Source of the DNA: Haloarculaceae archaeon
GTDB taxonomy: Archaea; Halobacteriota; Halobacteria; Halobacteriales; Haloarculaceae
Reading direction: 5' to 3'
Assembly: GCA_007122455.1 (NCBI GenBank)
Contig: SKTU01000113.1
Coordinates: 1 to 45,148, forward strand
DNA length: 45,148 nt
The notes beneath the pieces were generated by a model. That model saw nothing but the letters and a program-made list of their open reading frames with translations. It had not been told where the DNA came from and made no database searches. Shown piece by piece: positions 7,920 through 15,740 of this stretch (position 1 is the first letter of the stretch; each line of letters starts with the position of its first letter). Both the position numbers and the translations under genes were made by a program.

Positions 7920-8594
7920 TCAGCATAATTCGAGGTGGAGCTTCCGTTCGTAAGAATCGACCACGGCCTCGGCGATCGCCCGACGGTGTTCGATCTCCGG
8001 CGGCCGGAGGTGGCGGTTGGCGTGATCTCTCTCGACGCCGCTGTGGAGGTCGAAGTTGAATTTGATGGCGTCGAACCCGTACTCATCGACGACCCGTTCG
8101 GCCTCGTCGGCAAACTGTTCGGGTTCCCAGCCGCGCTCGTGGTCGCAGTCGCAGTAACACCGCACGCTATCGCGATACTTCCCGCCGAGGAGCTGGTACG
8201 CCGGGACGTCGAGTGCCTTTCCCGCGATGCCGTGAAGCGCGATCTCGATCCCAGAGATCGCCGAGACGATCGTTCAACCGATCGATCCCTCCAGCGTCAT
8301 CCGCTCGTACATCTGTTCGGTGAGGCGGTCGATGTCGAGCGGGTTCTCACCGACTAACAGCGGTTTCATCCGTTCGACGTCTCTCGGAACGCCGCCGCTC
8401 GCGAACGATTCGCCGGTGCCGACGACTCCGGCGTCGGTGTAGACCCGGACGAACGTCCACAGGAAGCTCCCGTACTGGCCGCTCTCGCCGACGACGGCCG
8501 TCTGAACGTCGGTGATCTCGATCTCTCGAAACGGCGGTTCGCGGTCGGTCGTCAACGAGAGCCGATCCTTCGACAGAGTGCGCTTTATTCCCAT
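7920..8594 (-). pseudogene. Broken mandelate racemase/muconate lactonizing enzyme family gene
   Basis: Reading from the ATG at 8594, the first ~106 codons give an enolase-superfamily N-terminal domain (FREIEITDVQTAVVGESGQ..., VRVYTDAGVVGTGES, PLLVGENPLDIDRL). An in-frame TGA at 8276-8274 interrupts it; the frame then continues without shift as TIVSAISGIEIALHGIAGKALDVPAYQLLGGK and into DAIKFNFDLH, the first barrel strand. A CGA to TGA change (Arg lost) would explain the stop. The text ends after ~225 codons at 7920, short of the ~380-400 usual, so the catalytic His/Lys and two of three acidic metal ligands are missing. Both lesions mark it as dead; it was probably a sugar-acid dehydratase. Confidence 0.88.
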
Positions 8595-8652
8595 GCCAAT
8601 CATGGCAATACCGCCGCTGAATACTTTCCCAACGGCGGGCGTCGTCGATCGC

Positions 8653-9069
8653 TCAGCGGACGACCGTCACCGGGACGGGCGCGCGTCGAACGATGTTTTC
8701 GGCGACGCTGCCGAGGACGATCCGCGAGAGGCCGGTTCGTCCGTGACTACCCACGATTATCTGATCGTACTCGTCCTCCTCGGCCGCCGCAATTATCTCG
8801 CGACTCGGGTTCCCGTTTCGGAGCTCGGTCTCGATCTCCGCGTCGTGGGTCGTTGCGAGTTCTGCCATCTCCTCGAGCAACTGTTCGGCGCGTTCGGCCT
8901 GGGCCTCGAGGACGGATTCGGAGACGTACTCGGCGCCGTAGATCGCCTCGACCGGGTCGACGACGTGTAGCGCGGTGATCTCGGCGTTCGGGAACTCATC
9001 GATCGCGAACTCGAGTGCTCTCTTTGCCTTCGTCGATCCGTCGACCGGAACGAGGATGCGTCGCGTCAT
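8653..9069 (-). CDS. UspA-family universal stress protein
   Basis: 138 residues, one UspA domain: MTRRILVPVDGSTKAKRALEFA at the start, then ALHVVDPVEAIYGAEYV, and the ATP-binding signature GSHGRTGLSRIVLGSVAENIVRRAPVPVTVVR at the end, with the G-x2-G-x9-G(S/T) spacing intact. It is a cytoplasmic nucleotide-binding protein induced by stress in related organisms. The ATG at 9069 was chosen because a TTTTTAT box sits 22-28 bp upstream (9091-9097), consistent with a leaderless message; longer in-frame extensions have shadow-like composition. It is divergent from the UspA gene at 9219. Confidence 0.95.
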   Translation of the reverse strand: MTRRILVPVDGSTKAKRALEFAIDEFPNAEITALHVVDPVEAIYGAEYVSESVLEAQAERAEQLLEEMAELATTHDAEIETELRNGNPSREIIAAAEEDEYDQIIVGSHGRTGLSRIVLGSVAENIVRRAPVPVTVVR

Positions 9070-9090
9070 ACCCGCTCGTCGGTCGGCGCC

Positions 9091-9097
9091 ATAAAAA
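9091..9097 (-). promoter_or_regulatory. TATA-like box of the minus-strand UspA gene
   Basis: TTTTTAT on the minus strand, centred about 25 bp before the ATG at 9069; the spacing fits a leaderless haloarchaeal transcript. Confidence 0.55.
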
Positions 9098-9184
9098 CAG
9101 TACTGGACAGCTCCCAGGGCGTGGGACCGAGAACTCGCTGTGGACGATCCCGATCCGATTCCCGGTGTTTGGGACGCGAGGAGG

Positions 9185-9190
9185 TTTATA
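9185..9190 (+). promoter_or_regulatory. TATA box of the plus-strand UspA gene
   Basis: TTTATA, ending 28 bp before the ATG at 9219; the spacing implies transcription starting at or within a few bases of the start codon. Confidence 0.6.
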
Positions 9191-9218
9191 ACTCGCTCGC
9201 GTCCATACTTTCGGACGG

Positions 9219-9668
9219 ATGATCGACCGAATCCTGCTTCCGACTGACGGTGAGGAAGGTGCGACGAACGCGACCCAGCACGCGATCGAGCTCGCAGCCG
9301 AACACGACGCCGTGCTGTACGTCCTGTACGTCGTCGACGAGACCGCCTACTCCGCGTATCCGGGCGACGAGTACGTCCACGAGGACGAGGGACTGGAGGC
9401 AGCCCTCGAGCACGTCGGTCGAGACGCGATCGATGCAGTGACCGAGCGTGCGACTGCGGCCGGCGTCGAGACGCAGGCCGACGTTCAGTACGGTTCACCG
9501 CACGACGTCATCGTCGACTACGCCGAAGAGAACGACGTCGATCAGATCGTGATGGGATCCAAACAGCGCTCCGGCGAATACCGCCAGCTTCTCGGGAGCG
9601 TGACCGATCGCGTCGCGAGACTCGCCGACCGACCAGTGACGATCGTCAAGACGGCGGTCGAGGAGTGA
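9219..9668 (+). CDS. UspA-family universal stress protein
   Basis: 149 residues, single UspA domain: MIDRILLPTDGEEGATNA opening, VLYVLYVVDETAYSAYPGDEYV after strand two, and a C-terminal MGSKQRSGEYRQLLGSVTDRVARLADRPVTIVK. The nucleotide-binding signature is altered: the usual GTHGRTG reads GSKQRSG, so the loop is retained in length but the His-Gly-Arg-Thr core is changed. It may bind ATP poorly and act as a regulatory paralogue. It has its own TATA box and is divergent from the UspA gene ending at 8653. Its stop is 7 bp from the stop of the convergent hydrolase gene. Confidence 0.92.
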   Translation: MIDRILLPTDGEEGATNATQHAIELAAEHDAVLYVLYVVDETAYSAYPGDEYVHEDEGLEAALEHVGRDAIDAVTERATAAGVETQADVQYGSPHDVIVDYAEENDVDQIVMGSKQRSGEYRQLLGSVTDRVARLADRPVTIVKTAVEE

Positions 9669-9675
9669 GGCGGGG

Positions 9676-10245
9676 TCACTTCGCCGCGTCTCGAGCGGAT
9701 CCGAGGATGTCGTCGACCGAACTGACCGTCGCGAACTCCCCGTCGAGCTGTGCGAGCGCCGTCCGGTGCATCAGCGACGCGCCGAAATGCTCCCCGTCGA
9801 ACGTTCGGTCGAACGTCGCCGTCGCGTCCCGCGGAACGGTGACGTCGAACCCACGGTTCTCGGCCATTCGTATCGTCGTCGAGACGCAGTGATCGGTCGT
9901 TAGCCCGCAGACGACCAGCGACTCGTGGCCGCGCTCTCGGAGCCACGATTCGAGGTCGGTGTCGACGAACGCTCCGTTGACCCGCTTTTCGAACGCCGCC
10001 TCGTCGTCGCTGGGTTCGAATCCCCGCTTGAACCGGAATCCCGGTCGGTCGCCACGGAGCGGTGATTCCGCTTCCGTCGAGTCGTGGCGCACGTGGACGA
10101 CCGGCCAGCCGAACTCCCGCCACGCCGAGAGCAGTTTGCCGGCGTTTTCCTCGGCCGTCGGGTTGTTCCGCTCACCCCACGCGGGATCGTCGAACCCGCG
10201 TTGAAAATCGACCAAAGTGAGCACCGGCGGGAGCGAGTCCCACAT
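9676..10245 (-). CDS. Isochorismatase-family cysteine hydrolase
   Basis: 189 residues. The cysteine-hydrolase triad is visible: Asp13 in [10 protein letters not shown], Lys87 in FEKRVNGAF and nucleophile Cys120 in [13 protein letters not shown], the last within the family's cis-peptide G[LV].T..C motif. Family members hydrolyse isochorismate, nicotinamide or N-carbamoyl amines; the substrate here is open. The length is typical. The ATG at 10245 overlaps the TGA of the upstream YqcI/YcgG gene in a TGATG arrangement, indicating a two-gene operon with coupled translation. Confidence 0.9.
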   Translation of the reverse strand: MWDSLPPVLTLVDFQRGFDDPAWGERNNPTAEENAGKLLSAWREFGWPVVHVRHDSTEAESPLRGDRPGFRFKRGFEPSDDEAAFEKRVNGAFVDTDLESWLRERGHESLVVCGLTTDHCVSTTIRMAENRGFDVTVPRDATATFDRTFDGEHFGASLMHRTALAQLDGEFATVSSVDDILGSARDAAK

Positions 10246-11066
10246 CACTGTAGCCTCGGCGCGTCTCGCACATCGACGAGGCGCTCGGACTTCGGATGTT
10301 CCCGCGTGACGTTGATCGGACAGCGCTCCGGCGCTTGGTCCGGCTCCTCCGAGAGCATGTACTGCTTCCACTCGCGATCGCCGTCGTTGCCCCAATCACC
10401 GAGATCCACGTGCGGACAGACCCCGTCGTACCCTTCGAGCCGATCCTGTATCAGCTCTCTCGCCTGCTGGCCGGCGTCGGTGTCGGCGGTGACGTTCAAG
10501 CTCTCGAAGAGCGCTCGGGGCTGGAAGGTGATCTCAAGGCCGATCGGGCAGTACCGGCTCCGTCGAACGTCGTAGAACGGTGCTCGACAGGTCGGAAACA
10601 TCGGTTCCCCGCCGAAGCTGAACTCCCAGTAGGGATCGTCGGGATCGGTCGGGATCTCCTCGGGCCACGGGCGCGGATCGTGGACGTGGAGGAACTGGAG
10701 GATGTGCCAGAGGCTCTCGTGGTACTCCGCCTCGGAGAGCGGCTCGTCGGGGGGTTTGAAGAACGTGACCAGCGACGCCCGGTCGCTGTGGCTCCGGTAC
10801 GTTTCGAGATACTCCAGCAGCGTGCGCCCCAGCGCCAGCAGGGCGTCCGCATCCGTCATCGAGGGGACCGCGGTGTAGAGCGGATCACCGTTTCTGACCG
10901 ACTCCGCCCCGAAGAAGCAGGGAAACGGCGTTTCGTTCCGGGTTCCGAGCAATCCGTCGCGGAACGTACGCCAGTGTTCGGCGACCCACTCCGGCGAGGC
11001 GCCGGAGTCGACCCGACGGGCAACGGTTTCTTGGTCGTGGAGGCTACCGACGATGGGTTCGACCAT
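10245..11066 (-). CDS. YqcI/YcgG family protein
   Basis: 273 residues from the ATG at 11066. It matches the YqcI/YcgG family: an early [18 protein letters not shown] block, then [63 protein letters not shown], and a late [13 protein letters not shown]. The family is widespread, with unknown biochemistry; conserved Cys and His residues suggest a cofactor or metal. The start is favoured because a TAAAATA box (11091-11097) lies 24-30 bp upstream. The downstream gene, an isochorismatase-like hydrolase, overlaps by TGATG and probably works in the same pathway. Confidence 0.85.
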   Translation of the reverse strand: MVEPIVGSLHDQETVARRVDSGASPEWVAEHWRTFRDGLLGTRNETPFPCFFGAESVRNGDPLYTAVPSMTDADALLALGRTLLEYLETYRSHSDRASLVTFFKPPDEPLSEAEYHESLWHILQFLHVHDPRPWPEEIPTDPDDPYWEFSFGGEPMFPTCRAPFYDVRRSRYCPIGLEITFQPRALFESLNVTADTDAGQQARELIQDRLEGYDGVCPHVDLGDWGNDGDREWKQYMLSEEPDQAPERCPINVTREHPKSERLVDVRDAPRLQ

Positions 11067-11090
11067 TACGCGAAAACAGGGGACGCTGGA

Positions 11091-11097
11091 TATTTTA
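11091..11097 (-). promoter_or_regulatory. TATA-like box of the YqcI/YcgG operon
   Basis: TAAAATA on the minus strand, 24-30 bp before the ATG at 11066, fitting a leaderless transcript of the two-gene operon. Confidence 0.5.
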
Positions 11098-11138
11098 CTC
11101 ACCGGTTTCGGAAATCCCTCGAGCGATTCGAACGACGA

Positions 11139-11474
11139 TCAGGAGCCGTCCTGATCGAACGTTCCCGGGGCGTGCGCGTACACCGCGTAGAGAACGATTC
11201 CTGCGATGAGAAAGTCGAGGCTGTGTTCGACGAAGTGGTGGATCGGCATCGAAACGTAGCCGAAGAGCGTGCCGGCACCGACGATCGAACGCGTCCACAG
11301 CGCTCCGACGGCGATCGTTATCAGGAGGAACTGCGTGGTTCGGCGACGGAGGTAGGCGATGAGACTCACCACGAACAGCACGCCGGTTCCGATCCCGGCG
11401 GCGGCGACGGCGATCACGAGCGGGGTCGATCCCTCGACACCGCCAGACTGCAGTAGTGGAACCGAACTGATCAC
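11139..11474 (-). CDS. Small haloarchaeal membrane protein of unknown function
   Basis: 111 residues from a GTG at 11474; the ATG at 11540 adds a basic, shadow-like stretch. About three transmembrane helices: LVIAVAAAGIGTGVLFVVSLIAYL, FLLITIAVGALWTRSIVGAGTLFG and LDFLIAGIVLYAVYAH, with an RRRTTQ loop after helix one. The region between helices has a HHFVEH motif that could bind metal or heme, unproven. It is divergent from the double-wHTH regulator at 11587, a pairing I believe is common for this regulator type in haloarchaea, so the regulator may control it. No family function is known to me. Confidence 0.6.
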   Translation of the reverse strand: MISSVPLLQSGGVEGSTPLVIAVAAAGIGTGVLFVVSLIAYLRRRTTQFLLITIAVGALWTRSIVGAGTLFGYVSMPIHHFVEHSLDFLIAGIVLYAVYAHAPGTFDQDGS

Positions 11475-11586
11475 GGATCGTTCTCGTATCGGTAACCGAG
11501 GGTAAAAGCGTTGTCGCGGCTGTCTCACTCGATGGGACACCGCGACGCCGTTATAGGTCGGACTCCGATACTACAGATATCGACGA

Positions 11587-12090
11587 ATGGTGGATACGAG
11601 ACAGCAAATCAGACACCACGTGGGTGAGCTCCCTGGAGTCCACTTCAATCGGCTCTGTCGAGAGCTCGACATCGCAACCGGACAGGCGCAGTACCACCTC
11701 TACCGCCTCGTTCGCGAGGGAGAAATCGTCGCCGAGGAGCTCGGCGGAAAGACCCACTACTACGCGCCCGGTTTCGAGCCGTGGGAGCGGCGGACGGTCG
11801 CGTTTCTCCGCCGGGAGACGACCCGCGGACTCATCGTGCGGCTTCACGCCGACGGACCCGCACAGCCGAACGAGTTAGCGTCCGAACTCGATCTCGCGCG
11901 GAGCACGATCTCGTGGCACGTTTCGAAGCTCGTCGCACACGACATCGTCGAGAAGTCCGACGACCGTCCGGTGACGATCTCGCTGGCCGATCCCGAGCGG
12001 ACCGCCGAACTGCTCGAGGCGGTCTCCCCGTCGCTTCCGAGCCGGGTCGTCGACCGGTTCGTCAGAACCGTCGATCAGCTGTTCGACTGA
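11587..12090 (+). CDS. Double winged-helix transcriptional regulator
   Basis: 167 residues with two consecutive winged-helix modules. Module one (~1-60) reads IRHHVGELPGVHFNRLCRELDIATGQAQYHLYRLVREGEIVAEELGGKTHYY; module two (~75-135) reads RRETTRGLIVRLHADGPAQPNELASELDLARSTISWHVSKLVAHDIVEK. Both recognition helices (TGQAQYHLYRL, STISWHVSKL) are clear. There is no ligand domain, so it probably responds through a partner or by simple DNA occupancy. It is divergent from a small membrane protein. A sequence resembling TATA (GTTATAGG) lies ~35 bp before the ATG. The target is unknown; autoregulation and control of the divergent gene are the simplest guess. Confidence 0.85.
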   Translation: MVDTRQQIRHHVGELPGVHFNRLCRELDIATGQAQYHLYRLVREGEIVAEELGGKTHYYAPGFEPWERRTVAFLRRETTRGLIVRLHADGPAQPNELASELDLARSTISWHVSKLVAHDIVEKSDDRPVTISLADPERTAELLEAVSPSLPSRVVDRFVRTVDQLFD

Positions 12091-12149
12091 TCGTCGCGGA
12101 TCGATTCCACTGTTCACAATGAATCTCACGGCGTGGGAACCACGTCGCC

Positions 12150-12155
12150 TTTTTA
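12150..12155 (+). promoter_or_regulatory. TATA-like box before the 12195 gene
   Basis: TTTTTA at 12150-12155. The ATG at 12159 would fall inside the promoter only 4 bp after the box, so translation is better placed at the in-frame ATG at 12195, about 15-20 bp after the expected transcription start. Confidence 0.45.
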
Positions 12156-12194
12156 CGAATGGCCCGATCGAATCCACGGTTACTGACCCCTGGG

Positions 12195-12995
12195 ATGAGG
12201 CCGGACGAACAACCGAGAACGCGGCTCCAGACCCCGATGTACGACGAGAGACTCTCGAAGGCGATAGCGAGGATCGACGCCGAACGGGAGGCGGTACGCA
12301 CCGAACGGGCGGCGTTCGAGGAGTTCGCCGAGGAACTCCGCGCGCTGGAGGTCCCCGTTCGACGCACCGACGTCGCTGGCGCCCCGACACTCGTCGAATC
12401 GACGCCGGATACCGAACTCCTTCAGTCGGTTCGACGGGCGTACCGATCGACGGTGATGGCCGTTCCGGAGTACGACGAGCAGTACGGGGAGTCACTTCGG
12501 GAAAACATGGCTGCCGAACTTGACGAGGACGTGGCGGTCGCAGTCGTGGACGGAGCTCGGTTCACCCGCCCGCTGAAGTCGGTCCTCCTGCAACAGATTC
12601 GAGTCGCCGTCGAAACGAGAACCGATCTGCTCGACGCGCTACGGCGGGAGCGAGCCGCGATACGTGACGCATCCGAACTGCTCGAGCGGGGCGAAGACCG
12701 TCTCGAACCGCTGACTGCAGGCGGCCTCACGTCCCGGCCGTTCGACGAACTGGTGACCATCGAGCGGCAACTCCGCCGCGAAATCGATCGGTGCGAACAG
12801 CTGCTGGACGATCGCCAGCGCGACATCCACAGACAGCGCTGGCAGTTTCCGAGAGGCGACACGCAGTTGCTGCAGGAGTACCTTTACCGGGAGTTCGACA
12901 CTACGTATCCGGTCGTGACGACCGCACTCGATCGGATCGACCAGCTCTCCGACAACCACTCGACGGTCGTTCGGGCGATCAGCCGCTCGAGCTGA
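12195..12995 (+). CDS. Haloarchaeal alpha-helical protein of unknown function
   Basis: 266 residues from the ATG at 12195 (in-frame ATGs at 12159 and 12237 are alternatives; the first lies too close to a TATA-like box). The sequence is highly charged and helical: a likely coiled coil around KAIARIDAEREAVRTERAAFEEFAEELRALE, a second around RTDLLDALRRERAAIRDASELLERGEDRLEPL, and a third around RQLRREIDRCEQLLDDRQRDIHRQRW. A LLQSVRRAYRSTVMAVPEYDEQYGES segment joins the first two. No membrane segment or catalytic motif is seen. I recall similar uncharacterised haloarchaeal domain families but cannot name a function. It is convergent with the mrp gene at 13084. Confidence 0.65.
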   Translation: MRPDEQPRTRLQTPMYDERLSKAIARIDAEREAVRTERAAFEEFAEELRALEVPVRRTDVAGAPTLVESTPDTELLQSVRRAYRSTVMAVPEYDEQYGESLRENMAAELDEDVAVAVVDGARFTRPLKSVLLQQIRVAVETRTDLLDALRRERAAIRDASELLERGEDRLEPLTAGGLTSRPFDELVTIERQLRREIDRCEQLLDDRQRDIHRQRWQFPRGDTQLLQEYLYREFDTTYPVVTTALDRIDQLSDNHSTVVRAISRSS

Positions 12996-13083
12996 GTTCG
13001 AACTGCGGGGTCGCCACGAGAATTGTCCCCCGTGAGACGACGCGCGATTCGGAAGCGGCGTCGATCCGCTCGATTCGCGACGC

Positions 13084-14169
13084 TCAATCTGCCGGTTCCG
13101 TCGGTACCGGATCCGTCTCGTCGTACTCTGCGACCGTCCGCCGATTGATCGCACTCACCCGATCGAGGACGTCCCCGGCGAGGTCGTCCATCGATTCGCT
13201 GACCGGGCTCTCCTCGTCTTTAACCACAGGCACGGATCGATCGCCGTCGCCGAAGTCGGGGTGGATCGGAAGCCGCCGGAGCAGCGGGACGCCGTACTGT
13301 TCCCGGAGCACGTCGGCGCCGTCGCGGCCCAACACTTCGTGGTCGTCCTCGCAGTTCGGACAGCGGAACGTGCTCATGTTCTCGACGACGCCGAGGATCG
13401 GCGTCTCGTGCTCCTCGAACAGCCGGAGCCCCTTCCGGGCGTCGTCGACGGCCATCTGCTGGGGTGTCGTCACGATCACGACGCCGGTCACGGGCAGCGT
13501 CTGCAACAGATCTAGCGACGCGTCGCCGGTCCCCGGCGGTAGATCGACGATCAGGTAGTCCAGCCGCCCCCACTCGACCTCGTCGAGGAAGTGCCGCATC
13601 ACGTTGTTGACCATCGGCCCCCGGAGGATCGCCGGATCGTCGTCGTTCTCCGTGAGGAGCCCCATGCTCATCACGCGGACGCCGTCCGACGGCGGGGGGA
13701 CGATCTCGCCGTTCGGCGTGACGCCGGGTTCGTTCTCGATCGGCAACAGCCGCGGAACGTTCGGTCCGTGGACGTCGGCATCGAGGACGCCGACGCGGGC
13801 TCCGCGTTTTTCGAAACCGGCGGCGAGGTTCGCGGCGACCGTCGTCTTGCCGACGCCGCCTTTCCCGGAGGCGACGGCGATCACGTTCCGAACGTTCGGG
13901 AGGATCTCCTCGTCGAACCCCTGCCGTTCACCGGCCTCCGCTCGGAGATCCGGTTCGAGACCGCACGATTCGATGACCTCTCGGATCCGCCGCCCGAGTG
14001 CCATCTCGGTGGGTGCGTACGGCGTGTTGAACGCCAGGGAGATCCGTGCCGTGTCGTCGTCTTCGTCTATTCGGATGTCGTTCACGAGGCCGAGCGAGAC
14101 GATGTCGTCGTCGTGGGCGTCGTCCTCGATCGCTTCGAGTTCGGATTCGAGTTCACGTACAGTTGTCAT
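13084..14169 (-). CDS. Mrp/NBP35-family Fe-S cluster carrier ATPase
   Basis: 361 residues. The N-terminal ~90 residues are a MIP18/DUF59-like domain (VNDIRIDEDDDTARISLAFNTPYAP). The P-loop with deviant Walker A, GKGGVGKTT, is at ~102-110; DADVHGPNVPRLL and IVDLPPGTGDASLD follow, all diagnostic of Mrp/ApbC. The conserved CPNC pair (Cys270, Cys273) that bridges a [4Fe-4S] cluster between subunits is present. It loads Fe-S clusters onto target proteins in the cytoplasm. It lies 45 bp downstream of the FeS/NrfD operon and on the same strand, so it may mature the 16-Cys ferredoxin subunit encoded there. Confidence 0.93.
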   Translation of the reverse strand: MTTVRELESELEAIEDDAHDDDIVSLGLVNDIRIDEDDDTARISLAFNTPYAPTEMALGRRIREVIESCGLEPDLRAEAGERQGFDEEILPNVRNVIAVASGKGGVGKTTVAANLAAGFEKRGARVGVLDADVHGPNVPRLLPIENEPGVTPNGEIVPPPSDGVRVMSMGLLTENDDDPAILRGPMVNNVMRHFLDEVEWGRLDYLIVDLPPGTGDASLDLLQTLPVTGVVIVTTPQQMAVDDARKGLRLFEEHETPILGVVENMSTFRCPNCEDDHEVLGRDGADVLREQYGVPLLRRLPIHPDFGDGDRSVPVVKDEESPVSESMDDLAGDVLDRVSAINRRTVAEYDETDPVPTEPAD

Positions 14170-14214
14170 TAGTCTGGATTGCGTGGTCGAACGGCGATAC
14201 GACGGCGGCGGCGC

Positions 14215-14424
14215 TCAGAAGAAGACGAGATCTATCACCACCGTCTTGAGGAACAGCCCCGTCCACAGCAGGACGGTCAGGCCGACGAGATAGGCCAGTC
14301 CCATCGTCGCGGTTCTCACGTCCGAGGGCTTCCCGAAGTACCAGCCGAGGATGACCGTGTAGACGGGAAGCCCGATGATACCGAATATCAGCCACGTTCC
14401 GGGTGCAATCAGTTCCCACGTCAT
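14215..14424 (-). CDS. Small two-helix membrane subunit of the FeS/NrfD complex
   Basis: 69 residues with two hydrophobic helices (LIFGIIGLPVYTVILGWYFG and MGLAYLVGLTVLLWTGLFLKTVVIDLVFF) separated by a KPSDVRTA loop. The start overlaps the stop of the NrfD-type gene (ATGA), so it is almost certainly part of the same complex. Its size and position recall the small membrane subunits that accompany NrfD/ActC-type integral proteins in quinol-oxidising complexes. No family name is known to me. Confidence 0.7.
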   Translation of the reverse strand: MTWELIAPGTWLIFGIIGLPVYTVILGWYFGKPSDVRTATMGLAYLVGLTVLLWTGLFLKTVVIDLVFF

Positions 14425-15740
14425 GGTTCTGCCTCCGTTTCGTGTTCCGCCTCGACAGCGTGTAGTTCGATCACCGGGACGACCTTCGCGACGACCATGA
14501 AGAAGAGGACGACGATGCCAACGGTGCCGACGACCGAGGCCAACTCGACGAGGCTCGGGACGTAGTCACCCGGAATCGACGCGTACAGGTCGAACGTCGG
14601 GTACATCAGTCCCTCGACGACGAACAGCACCTTCTCGACGAGCGTCGCCGTCAGCACGGCGACCCCCGCGATCACGCTCCGGAGCGGGGAGAACACCGTC
14701 GGGTCGAGCGCCTGCGCGAAGACGTACGCGAGCGTGAGCACCATCATACCGATGGCGTAGACGTACGCCGGGTGGGTCACCATCGCACTCGTGACCGCTC
14801 CGAGATCATTCGACGGTGCGTAGACGCCACCGATCACTTGCTGGAGCTGAAGCCACAGGAACAACAGCCCGAACAGGCCCAACCAGAGGGTCAACCCGCG
14901 GAAGACGTCGTCCGAGAGGATGTGTGCCCAGTCGTACGTTCGACGGAAGGCGTAGGCGGCGACGATGACGCCGCTGATCGCCGAGGTGAGTGCGATCGAG
15001 AGGAACTGTGGCCCCTGTACCGCACCGAACCACCCCGGCATCGACGGGATCAGCGCGAACAGCCACGGGATCACGCCGCCGTGGAGCAACAGCGGTGCGA
15101 GCACGATGATACCCAGCGCGAGCCACCAGACCATCCGCTCGACGATTTCGTCCTCGCGTTCGGTGTAACCGATCGTCATGAGCCGGTAGAGCGGTTCGAA
15201 CCGCTCCGGAAGCTCCCCGCGAAGCCGCGTGACGTCGTAGCGGAGTGTCAGCCCGAGATACGTCGCCGTCATCACGAAATACAGCGTGATGACGGTGACG
15301 TCCCACACGAGCGGGGAGGAGTGAATCGTCTCGTGGTAGTTCAACAGGATGCTCGTCACGATCCGATCCGGTCGCCCGACGTGGACGACGATGTAGATCC
15401 CGGCGACGCTGAGTCCGGCGATCGTGAGTAGTTCGGCGAGTCTCGCGACCGGCTGATACCGCTTCATCCCGAAGAGACGCACCGCAGCCGAGAGGATGAT
15501 CCCTCCGTGTGCGATCCCGACCCACCAGATGAACGCGCCGATATACAGCCCCCATGTGACGCCGCCGCCCGATCCCCAGTCGGCCAGCCCCGTGACGACC
15601 ATCCCGTGGTAGAGCTGGTAGCTCCACGCGGCGACGAAGAGCCCGATCGCGACCAGAACGGCGCCGAGCAGCACGTAGTACTGTCGGCTCGTCCGCTGAA
15701 TCGGTCGCAGGATGTCCGCCTCGCTCGCGTCGGTGCTCAC
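14421..15740 (-). CDS. NrfD/PsrC/ActC-type quinone-interacting membrane subunit
   Basis: 439 residues with about 10 transmembrane helices. The pattern WGLYIGAFIWWVGIAHGGIILSAAVRLFGMKRYQPVARLAELLTIAGLSVAGIYIVVHVGRPDRI matches the NrfD/PsrC superfamily, where this stretch lines the quinone pocket; a second repeat appears around WLFALIPSMPGWFGAVQGPQFLSIALTSAISGVIVAAYAFRR. It would exchange electrons between menaquinone and the outward-facing ferredoxin subunit. At ~440 residues it is nearer ActC/DmsC-like proteins of alternative complex III than short NrfD. The start overlaps the ferredoxin gene by ATGA, and a small membrane subunit overlaps at the other end. Confidence 0.88.
   Translation of the reverse strand: MSTDASEADILRPIQRTSRQYYVLLGAVLVAIGLFVAAWSYQLYHGMVVTGLADWGSGGGVTWGLYIGAFIWWVGIAHGGIILSAAVRLFGMKRYQPVARLAELLTIAGLSVAGIYIVVHVGRPDRIVTSILLNYHETIHSSPLVWDVTVITLYFVMTATYLGLTLRYDVTRLRGELPERFEPLYRLMTIGYTEREDEIVERMVWWLALGIIVLAPLLLHGGVIPWLFALIPSMPGWFGAVQGPQFLSIALTSAISGVIVAAYAFRRTYDWAHILSDDVFRGLTLWLGLFGLLFLWLQLQQVIGGVYAPSNDLGAVTSAMVTHPAYVYAIGMMVLTLAYVFAQALDPTVFSPLRSVIAGVAVLTATLVEKVLFVVEGLMYPTFDLYASIPGDYVPSLVELASVVGTVGIVVLFFMVVAKVVPVIELHAVEAEHETEAEP

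Noticed and set aside
10011-10030. A tRNA T-arm-like string (GGGTTCGAATCCCC).
   Set aside because: It lies inside the well-supported isochorismatase gene (minus strand, Arg-Gly-Phe-Glu-Pro codons); no acceptor, D or anticodon arm can be folded around it.
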